From: Stomoxys calcitrans
Taxonomy: Eukaryota; Arthropoda; Insecta; Diptera; Muscidae
Length of the DNA: 64,000 nt
Reading direction: 5' to 3'
NCBI RefSeq assembly: GCF_963082655.1
Contig: NC_081553.1
Coordinates: 34,106,882 to 34,170,881, forward strand
Below the pieces are notes generated by a model. That model was given only the letters and a program-made list of their open reading frames with translations, was not told the DNA's origin and made no database searches. Positions 56,093-64,000 of the stretch are shown piece after piece. Position numbers and translations under genes: made by a program. The stretch's first letter is position 1, and every line of letters begins with the position of its first letter.

Positions 56093-57031
56093 TCTAGTAA
56101 AAGCTTGCTAAGTTCGTCCGGGCCGAATCCCACCACCATGCATTCCGTTAAAAATGTACCCTAATTAACCGTTTGTATTTGAATTATTTTGGTTTCAAAA
56201 AGTCATATGGCAATTCATTGAGCAATTCGGATAAAACTTGGCACTGATGTTGTAAGTCATAAGATTGGGTTTCGGGCCAAATCAGGTGAAAATTTAGGAT
56301 TCTTATTCCCGAAGAAGTAAAATTTGGGGATCGGTGTATAAATGGGCTATATCTGTTAATGGACTGATTCGGATAATACTTAGCATGGATGTTTCAGCCA
56401 AATCGGATGAAAATTCAGGATTCTAAGGGCTAAAGAATCAATTCTGAGGATCTGTTTATACGGAGGCTATATCTGTTTATAGACAGATTCGGATCATACT
56501 TGGCTTCGATATTGGAAGTCATAACTCAAGTCTTTGTTCCAAATTTCAGCCAAATCGAATGAAGATTGAGGCTTCTAAGGGCTCAAGAAGTCTGAAGAAG
56601 AAGTCAAGAAGTCTCAAGAAATCTGAGAAACGGTTTATATGGAGGTTATATCTGTTTCTAGACCGATTCGGATCATACTTGGCTTCGACATTGGAAGTCA
56701 CAACTCAAGTCTTTGTTTCAAATTTTAGCCAAATCGGATGACAACTAAGTGTTCTAGAGACTTAAGGGGGATCTGTTTATATGGGGGCTATATCCAAATC
56801 TGAACCGATACATCCCATTTGCAGTCCCCAACTACCTACATCAATAAGAAGGCGTCTAGCATTACGCGTTCGACCGCTATCGTGATTTCGAGAGACGGAC
56901 GGGCGAACGGACATGACTAGATAGACTCAGAATGTCGAGACAATCCATTTATGGGGTCGCAATCGATATTTCGAGAAGTTACAAATGGAATGACGAAATA
57001 AGTATGCCCCCATCCTATGGTGGAGGTTATA
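56093..57031 (-). mobile_element. DINE-1/mini-me-like element
   Basis: Tail TCTAGTAAAAGCTTGCTAAGTTCGTCCGGGCCGAATC, four units (AAGTCATAACTCAAGTCTTTGTTCCAAATTTCAGCC), GAGACGGACGGGCGAACGGACATGACTAGATAGACTC, and head CCCCCATCCTATGGTGGAGGTTATAAAA. The TA tract is lost. A short AAGAAGTC run at 56585-56620 is a local slippage expansion. Confidence 0.8.
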
Positions 57032-57184
57032 AAATCCATTAAAAATTATATTTTATTTCGATTATTTATATTAATAGTTAGAATTAAATAATTACAAAAA
57101 ATAATGTTACACTGTGACCAACCTTGATTCTTTGTATTAAGCAATTGATTCCATATCCATTGATTTCCAATAACACGAATAATA

Positions 57185-57420
57185 TTGGGTTGCCCAAGAA
57201 GTAAATGCGGATTTTTCATATAGTCGGCGTTGACAAATTTTTTCACAGCTTATGACTCTGTAATTACATTCTTTCTTCTGTCAGTTATCAGCTGTTTCTT
57301 TTAGCTTGCTTTAGAAAAAAAGTGTAAAAAAGTATATTTGATTAAAGTTCATTCTAAGTTTTATTAAAAATGCATTTACTTTCTTTTAAAAAATCCTCAA
57401 TTACTTTTTGGGCAACCCAA
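57185..57420. mobile_element. MITE, TTGGGTTGCC family, longest copy
   Basis: 236 bp flanked by TA (57183-57184 and 57421-57422). It carries inner sequence missing from the other two copies, including TCAGTTATCAGCTG and TTGATTAAAGTTCATTCTAAG. Confidence 0.93.
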
Positions 57421-57424
57421 TATA

Positions 57425-57960
57425 ATATCAGCCAGTATTGGCAAAGTAACGTCCTTTTTCCATTAGTGTACCTTTGTGCATTGACGGTAACAGCTTGAAA
57501 TGAAAAATTACTTCAGATGACTGTTCGTAGACTCAAATTCTCATATGTGTGCCCGCTTAAGTAAACGCGATAATTTTGTTGAGATTACGAATAGCTCAAT
57601 TGGGAAAATTTTTTCATCAGAGAACACAATTTTTGAAAATACACCACTTTTGCTCCCTTGAGTCAAACTTTTTTTGGTATAAATTTGTGTACTTTGAGCT
57701 GGTATCTCAATATATGTTGTATCCTTTCACGACATACAACATTTTCAGATCCATTTGATTGCCACCAAGGCCTTGGTGGATTCAGACCTTCACTCTCCGA
57801 AAGGTGTTGTTGTAGTTTTTTTATGGGCCACCGCCATGGCTTTTGGCTACGTACCAGTATCATTGTAACATTTTATGGAGCGATACACAAACATTTTGTC
57901 CACTTTTAGGTGTTTGAGTTCGCCGACAATAGCCGCTTGTAATTTTCCAACCAAATATTA
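57425..57960 (-). pseudogene. mariner/Tc1-type transposase fragment
   Basis: Minus-strand frames resemble the N-terminal half of an IS630/Tc1/mariner transposase: a Lys/Arg and Pro-rich stretch, then YQLKVHKFIPKKV with many stops, then a segment ending VTVNAQRYTNGK. No catalytic motif is intact. Confidence 0.5.
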
Positions 57961-58143
57961 TGCAATCACAATTTTTGCTTGAACTCCAACAGCTGTAACT
58001 TTCCTTCTAAGTAAAAGCAAATACTTCTGCCGGCAAAGACAAAATAATGACCTTAAAGAAAAACAATTATCATATAAATGTCATTTCTTGTTTGACAGAT
58101 ATACCAATATGAACTTGGTAACACTTTGTGTCAGCTACCCGTA

Positions 58144-58149
58144 TTTATT
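58144..58149 (-). promoter_or_regulatory. Putative polyadenylation signal of protease C
   Basis: AATAAA on the minus strand about 91 nt beyond the TGA stop at 58240-58242. Confidence 0.4.
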
Positions 58150-58239
58150 TTAAAAATTAAATATTCTTAGTTTAGCACTTTACATTTAAGGATTATATTG
58201 ACTTATTTTACGCACATAGTATATAAACAATTTAGCACT

Positions 58240-61200
58240 TCAATTGGTGATATTATCGGAAATCCATTGCATAACATTTGAAACATTAGTGTAGACATTG
58301 GGAGCATCACCCAAACCGCATAAATCTACTCCGAAACTGACCACACCGTACATGACGAAACGTATGCGACCACCATAATTATCCTTAAAACCCAAGGGAC
58401 CGCCAGAATCTCCCTTACAAACATCGATTAAATTCTGATTGCCAGCACAAATGTGGCCATTGGAGAGCATGCGACGAAGTTTATATCGCGACAAAATTGT
58501 TTGACATTCTGAACGTTCTACCAGAGGTACCAAAGCTGCCATTAAAACATCAGACATGGGAGCTTAAAAGGAAAAGAAAAATAGTCAATAAATAGAAGAA
58601 CAAAAAGAAATTTCTGAAAAGAAACAAGTAAAAAGGCATTAATTTCGGCCGGGCTGAACTTTGGATACCCACCACCTTGGGTATGTATTTAAACCCCCTT
58701 TCGCCACAATATGGTGAAAATTGGATAACTTATGCACTCAAATTCGGCACGGACATTGCGTGGTCTAATAATATAAGCCACTGTCGAATTTTGTGTTTCA
58801 ACAAAATCAGGTAATAAATAAAGCTTTTATGAGCTTCAGACCCTTAATCGGCATATCGGTCCATATGACAGCTATATCTAAATACAGTCTGATCAGAACC
58901 ATATTTAGGGTCAGATGGCGGGTGGCCTAAAACTACTTACTGTTTCGAATTTCAGCGAAATCGGATAAAAAATAAAGCTTTTATGGGCTTCAGACCCTTT
59001 ATCGGCAGATCCGTGTATATGGCAGCTATATCTAAATGTAGTCCGACCCTAACCATATTAAGCTCGAATATCGGGAGGCTCAAAATATCTCACTGTTTCA
59101 AATTTCAGCGAAATCGGATATTAAACAAAGCTTTTATGGACTTCAAGCCCTTTATCGGCAGATCGGTCTATATGGCGGCTATATCTAAATATAGTCCGAT
59201 TTAATCAATGTTTATATCAGCTATCGGGATTCTTAAAATAATCTATTGTTTCAAATTTCAACGAAATTGGATAATAAATAAAGCTTTTTTGGGCTGCAGA
59301 CCCTTTATCGGGAGATCGGTCTATATGACGGCTATATCTAAATATAGTCTAAACTGAGCCATATTTGAGTCCTATGTTGAGTTGTTGTTTGAGTCCGAAA
59401 TCGTTAAAAAAAATAAAGCTTTTATGGGATTTAGACCCTTAATCGATCTCCCGATTTTATGGGCTTCAGACCCTTATCGGCAGATTGGTCTATATGACAG
59501 CTTTATCTAGATATAGTACGATCTGAACCATATTAATGTCGCATATCGGGAGGCTTACATTAACCCACTGTTTAAAATTTCAGCGAAATCGGGTAATAAA
59601 AAAAGCTTTTATGGACTTCAACCCCTTTACTGGCAGATCCGTATATATGGCAGCTATATCTAAATATAGTCCGACCTGGACCATATTTGGGTCAGATGTC
59701 GGGAAACCTTAAGCTACTCACTGTTTCAAATTCCAGCGAAATTGAATAAAAACTAAAGGATTTATGGGCATTAGACCCTTTATCGGCAGATCGGTCTATG
59801 TGGCAGCTATATCTAAATATAGTCCGATCTGAATTATATTTGGATCAGATGTCGGGAAGTTTTAAGCTACTCATTGATTCAAATTTCAGCGAAATCGGAT
59901 AAAAAATAAAGTATATAGGGGCATTAGACCCTTTATCGGAAAATCGGTCTATATAGCAGCTATATCCAAATATGGTCCGATTTGGCCTGTTCAAGAACTT
60001 ATCCAGCTTGCATCAAAAAACGTATTTGTGCCAAATTTCAGCTCAATATCTCAATTTTTGAAGGCTTTAGAGTGATTACAACAGACGGACGGACAGACGG
60101 GTAGATGGAGAGATACACGCACATCGTTAAATCGTCTTAGAATTTTATGACGATCCGAATTATATATACTTTGTAGGGTCGGAAATTGATATTTCGATGT
60201 GTTGCAAAAAGAATGACTAAATGAATATACCCCATATCCTTCGGTGGTGGGTTTAAAAATGTGTTTTGGTAAAGGTCCACAAATGAACATTTGGTAACCT
60301 AAACAGATTTTCCAAAGGCCTAGGTGGCCAAATTTAAAGGCCTGCCAAAAGGCACTCGACCATCTAGGGCCTTACAATTTTGCAAATAGTCTCATTAACA
60401 CCTTAGCTCTAATTATATCAAATAGTTGTCTCTACCCGTTTGTAAACGTCTGATTTTTTATTGTGATTTTTTGCTGTTTAAACTGCCGTCGTGTTCTTTG
60501 TTCACATTCATTGTTTGTTTTCCACCATTTGTGGAATTTCCTATCGGCACTTTTTGACATTCTCAATGTTCATGGGACCTTTTCACTTTTTGTTATTGGC
60601 ATTTGACGTGACCTTCTGTTAGTCAACGCTGCTACTTAGAGTAGAACTAACCATTGTGTGTTCGACCCCATCCAGATATCACATAGTATTCATGGCTCCG
60701 TGTTCTCAAATCATCATATATGGGTAAACAGATGGGCTTTATATGCACTGCAATGGGAAAACAATAAAATTTTTATGTCAAGATTTTTTTGTATTTTTAA
60801 AAAAGGCTTAATTATACCCCAGGATTCACTGAATAAGGTTAAGCCAAGCGATCAGCCGACATACAAGTTTTTTAATTTTTGACGGTACTTGGCATTTAGG
60901 ATGTCAACTTGTTCTCTTTTTACATTCTTTCTTTGTTTATGTTTTCTCCTATTTGATGACATTTTCAATTGGCTGATTTGACATCCGTTATGATGTTTAT
61001 GGGGCCTATCCACTTTATGTTTTCGCAAGTGGCCTTTCTATTAGTGTATCCGGATTATACCCATATCAAGTATCATAATTATGGATTATGGAAGGATATT
61101 TATTGTTTTTAAGTAAATTGGACGGAGTATTTTGTATGCAAAACAATTGATGATGTGTTTTTTTTTTTTCTCTTACTTACTTTGTGGTGCAATTTTTCTA

Positions 61201-61402
61201 TCCAGTCTTAGCAGAGCGATGTCATGTGACAACTTCGCATAGTTATGGTGTTTTATAATGGCTTCTATTCCGACATTTTCTACAGGTGGAGCACAAAGCG
61301 TGCCATTCCGTATGCAATCCTTTTCGGTGCTAATACGATGCTCACCCAAACGCACTTGATATAAATCGTCACGAATACAATGCGCCGCTGTTAGTACGTA
61401 TT
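58240..61402 (-). CDS. CLIP-type trypsin-like serine protease (gene C), 3' part
   Basis: Three exons are visible, 5' to 3': 61402-61181, 60747-60652, 58562-58240, about 212 codons and a TGA stop. Splice sites are GT-AG and phases (1, 1, 1) match genes A and B. The first exon carries YVLTAAHC (His codon 61380-61382), VRLGEH, the extra Cys pair (DC...LCAPPVE) and SHDIALLRL (Asp codon 61221-61223), without the intron that separates His from Asp in A and B. The second has HIKPICLP and ISGWGRT. The third has LIDVCKGDSGGP (Ser codon 58405-58407; Asp of the trypsin pocket six residues earlier). The domain looks intact, and MSDVLMAALVP aligns with gene B. Signal peptide, CLIP and activation-site exons are not found up to 64000 and should lie to the right. 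Likely a secreted cascade protease like its neighbours. Confidence 0.9.
58625..60260 (-). mobile_element. DINE-1/mini-me-like element, complete
   Basis: Tail ACAAGTAAAAAGGCATTAATTTCGGCCGGGCTGAACTTTGG, about eight units with TCAGCGAAATCGGATAAAAAATAAAGCTTTTATGGGCTTCAGACCC (same subfamily as 7006-8320), CAGACGGACGGACAGACGGG, and head CCTTCGGTGGTGGGTTTAAAAA. It fills the last intron of protease C. Confidence 0.87.
60261..61180. other. Protease C intronic sequence
   Basis: 60261-60651 and 60748-61180 flank the 96-nt exon. They are AT-rich; two stretches resemble each other (TTCACATTCATTGTTTGTTTTCC...GACATTCTCAATGTTCATGGGACC near 60500 and TTACATTCTTTCTTTGTTTATG...GATGTTTATGGGGCC near 60920), suggesting an old repeat. 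Confidence 0.4.
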
Positions 61403-61509
61403 CTAGGTAAATTAAAAAAAAAAATAATTATTATTTTTAATTAGCAACAAAAAAATCACCAAGTAAAAGGCTGCTACGTTAGGCTGGGCCGAATCTTATA
61501 TACCCTGCA

Positions 61510-62163
61510 ATAGTGATGTGCACGTGAGCTGTGAGTCACGTGATTCGCGAGGATATCCAAATTCAGAAATGTTATCGTGCACTTAGGGGAAACTCACGAA
61601 ACGATCACGACTCACAAAAAAATCACTACTAAACTGTATTATTCTCAAAGCTCTCAAACCCTACGGTACTTAAACGTACGTATCTGTCTATAGATGCATA
61701 CTAATGAAAAAGGCAAAGAAGCGGTTATGCAGGACTGATACATTTTATACATTAACATACATTCGTACTTTCTCAAGATATATTCATTTACAGGCAGTGA
61801 CAGTCGCCCAACAACAAAATATTGAGTGCACCATCTGTCAAAACCAGTGATGAGTGCAACTCTGATTTTGAGTATGCCTATTAGTTCGCGCCATTTTTCG
61901 TTATTTGTGTGTTATGGTTCTTAACTATAATACACACACACAACCAAAACTCGTTGACAGATGGAGCACTTCGAAAGAAAAAATTGTACTCAGCTGTTTA
62001 CGGTACTTTCATGGTACTTTCTAATGCTGTATGAGTCGTGCGTGAGTAAAATTTTTCTCTCATGAGCGTGCGTGAACTTGAATACACATAAAAAAGTCGT
62101 GCGTGAGTAACATGCTGTTCTCGTGAGCGTGAGTGAAAAAAAAAATTTCACTCACGCGCACAT
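61510..62163. mobile_element. MITE-like insertion with GATGTGC-CGTGAG ends, possibly hAT
   Basis: The left end AGTGATGTGCACGTGAG and the reverse of the right end AGAGATGTGCGCGTGAG form imperfect terminal inverted repeats. TACCCT occurs on both sides (61500 and 62165), a candidate part of a target duplication. Both ends are built of CGTGAGC/GTGAGTCA motifs; the interior (61620-62035) is unassigned and non-coding. Confidence 0.5.
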
Positions 62164-62828
62164 CTCTACCCTCCACCATGGATCGTCAAGGATTTGTCAA
62201 GTTCTTTGTATGACTTTTTCAAAAATATATGAGCTGTATCAAGTTATTGACCGATATGGACCGTACTTGGCTGTTACAATTCCTAGAAAAACACCACCTC
62301 TAAAATTTCAGGTATATCATTGCGCCCACCAGAGAATCAGAAGTTAAATTGGGAGATCGGTTTATATGGCAGCTATATCAGGTTATCAGCCGATTAAGAC
62401 CATACTTGGAACAGTTGTTGGAAGTCATGCTAAAACAAAATGTGCAAAATTTCAACCAAATTGGTTAACAATTTCGCCCTCTAGAAGCCCAAGAAGTCTA
62501 ATCGGGAGATCGGTTTTATGGTGGCTATATCAGGTTATAAACTGATTTGGATCATACTTGGCACATTTGTTGGAAGTCATACCAAAACACCACGTGTAAA
62601 ATTTCAGTTAAATCGGAAAAGAATTTCGTCCCTTAAAAGCTCAATAAATAAAGACCCTGATCGGTTTACATGGCAGCTATATCAAAACATGGACGGATTT
62701 GGCCTATTCACAGTCCCAACTGACCTACAGAAGTACTTGTGCAAAATTTCAAGCTTCTAGCTTTACTCCTTCGAGAGTGCTTTCGACAGACAGATGGACG
62801 GACGGACATTTATGGGGTATTGGACGTA

Positions 62829-63425
62829 AAGGGTGATTTTTTTGAGGTTAGGATTTTCATGCATTAGTATTTGACAGATCACGTGGGATTTCAGACATGG
62901 TGTCAAAGAGAAAGATGCTCAGTATGCTTTGACATTTCATCATGAATAGACTTACTAACGAGCAACGCTTGCAAATCATTGAATTTTATTACCAAAATCA
63001 GTGTTCGGTTCGAAATGTGTTCATTCACCGTAACGTTGCGTCCAACAGCATCTTTGAAAAAATACGGTCCAATGATTCCACCAGCGTACAAACCACACCA
63101 AACAGTGCATTTTTCGGGATGCATGGGCAGTTCTTGAACGGCTTCTGGTTGCTCTTCACTCCAAATGCGGCAATTTTGCTTATTTACGTAGCCATTCAAC
63201 CAGAAATGAGCCTCATCGCTGAACGGTGAATGAACACATTTCGAACCGAACACTGATTTTGGTAATAAAATTCAATGATTTGCAAGCGTTGCTCGTTAGT
63301 AAGTCTATTCATGATGAAATGTCAAAGCATACTGAGCATCTTTCTCTTTGACACCATGTCTGAAATCCCACGTGATCTGTCAAATACTAATGCATGAAAA
63401 TCCTAACCTCAAAAAAATCACCCTT
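62829..63425 (-). mobile_element. mariner-derived MITE with long inverted arms (copy 2)
   Basis: 597 bp flanked by TA at 62827-62828 and 63426-63427. It has the same inverted arms as the copy at 46792-47398, but the transposase centre (63025-63225) is on the minus strand, so the insertion is in the opposite orientation. The centre-arm junction reads GAACGGTGAATG here where copy 1 has AAATTTTGTCAAAATTTG, so the two copies differ by a small rearrangement. Confidence 0.93.
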
Positions 63426-63507
63426 TATAATTAGAGCTGTTACAAATGGAATGACGAAATTAGTATACCCCCATCCTATGGTGGAGGGTATGCAAATAAA
63501 CAATAAA

Positions 63508-64000
63508 CAAGTAAAAGCGCCGGGCCGAATATAGGGTAACCACCACCATGGATTCCGCTAAAAATATACCCTTATTAAGTGAGTTTGTATTTGAACTATT
63601 TTGGTATCAAGAAGTCATATCGGAATATCGGTACTTAGGGGGCTATATCACCATATTGATCGATTCGGATAAAACTTGGCACTGATGTTGTAAGTCATAA
63701 GATAGGTTTGAAAATTGAGGAAATTGAGGCTTCTAAGGCCTCAAGATGTAAAATCCGGGGATCGGTTTATATGGGGCTATACCTGTTTGTAGACCGTTTC
63801 GGATCATACTTGGCATGGATGTTGGAAGTCATAACTCAAGTCTTTGTTCCAAATTTCAGCCAAATCGGATGAAAATTGAGGCTTTCAGGGGCTCAAGAAG
63901 TCAAATCCGGAGATCGGTTTATATGGGGCTATACCTGTTTGTAGACCGATTCGGATCATACTAAGAATGGATGTTGGAAGTCATAACTCATGTCCTTGTT
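63508..64000 (-). mobile_element. DINE-like element running off the right edge
   Basis: Tail AAACAAGTAAAAGCGCCGGGCCGAATATAGGG, then CCACCACCATGGATTCCGCTAAAA and three units of the 56093-57031 subfamily. The hairpin has lost about 12 bp. Confidence 0.8.

Larger units (their letters stand above)
61458..63500 (-). mobile_element. DINE-1/mini-me-like element with two nested insertions
   Basis: Tail ACCAAGTAAAAGGCTGCTACGTTAGGCTGGGCCGAATCTTATATACCCTG at 61458; interrupted at about 61510-62163; four units; CAGACAGATGGACGGACGGACA near 62788-62809; interrupted again at 62829-63425; then GAGCTGTTACAAATGGAATGACGAAATTAGTATACCCCCATCCTATGGTGGAGGG to 63490. Confidence 0.85.

Noticed and set aside
57663..57909. 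Small secreted protein candidates on either strand
   Set aside because: The region aligns by motif and order with a decayed mariner/Tc1 transposase on the minus strand; the open frames are too short and discordant.

Overview
The window looks like nuclear DNA of a higher fly, probably a calyptrate/muscid-type dipteran. This is inferred from three things: GT-AG spliced genes of the easter/grass CLIP-domain protease type, dense nested insect transposons, and the dominance of short elements matching the dipteran DINE-1/mini-me type (TA repeat, conserved core, GTCY repeat, internal tandem repeats). There is no operon-like or bacterial organisation.

Genes. Three paralogous CLIP-type trypsin-like serine protease genes lie head to tail on the minus strand. 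Gene A (2430-15164, 7 exons, 381 aa) and gene B (35108-47610, 7 exons, 364 aa) can each be assembled from signal peptide to stop with every splice site GT-AG and every phase matching. Gene C (58240-61402) shows its last three coding exons; its signal, CLIP and activation-site exons must lie beyond the right edge. All three keep the His/Asp/Ser triad and Asp189 of a trypsin-like pocket, so they are predicted to be secreted zymogens of an extracellular cascade of the Toll or melanization type. They differ in which introns flank the catalytic His.

Everything else is repeats. (1) DINE-1/mini-me-like elements fill roughly half the window: complete or near-complete copies at about 0.3-1.9, 7.0-8.3, 12.7-14.6, 16.2-17.9, 24.9-26.3, 31.4-32.2 (inside a LINE), 35.7-36.8, 45.3-46.5, 48.1-49.6, 51.0-52.7, 56.1-57.0, 58.6-60.3 and 61.5-63.5 kb, plus many fragments. 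Their tandem cores have a period of about 153 bp in every subfamily measured. (2) A second family ending in CTAG, Helitron-like, at 4.3-5.9, 8.5-10.0 and 26.3-26.9 kb. (3) mariner/Tc1-type transposase pseudogenes at 3.3-4.1, 18.4-18.7, 28.4-30.0, 33.0-33.6 and 57.4-58.0 kb, and two kinds of TA-flanked MITE (46792-47398 and 62829-63425; 38248-38455, 48197-48353 and 57185-57420). (4) Non-LTR retrotransposon pieces at 10.2, 12.8-13.9, 20.7-21.1, 27.0-27.4, 28.6-29.4, 30.0-32.8, 53.0 and 54.3 kb. (5) A tRNA-derived SINE family with at least nine copies.

Many insertions are nested and some have clean target duplications, so a local insertion order can be read. The protease introns are long mainly because of these insertions, and several elements end within about 10-35 bp of splice sites. 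I found no RNA genes, CRISPR arrays or novel multi-gene system. The most useful observations are the differential intron content of the three proteases, the constant 153-bp period of diverged DINE-like cores, two strong hairpins (5776-5852, 49702-49868), and two copies of a mariner-derived MITE with long inverted arms and a retained piece of transposase.
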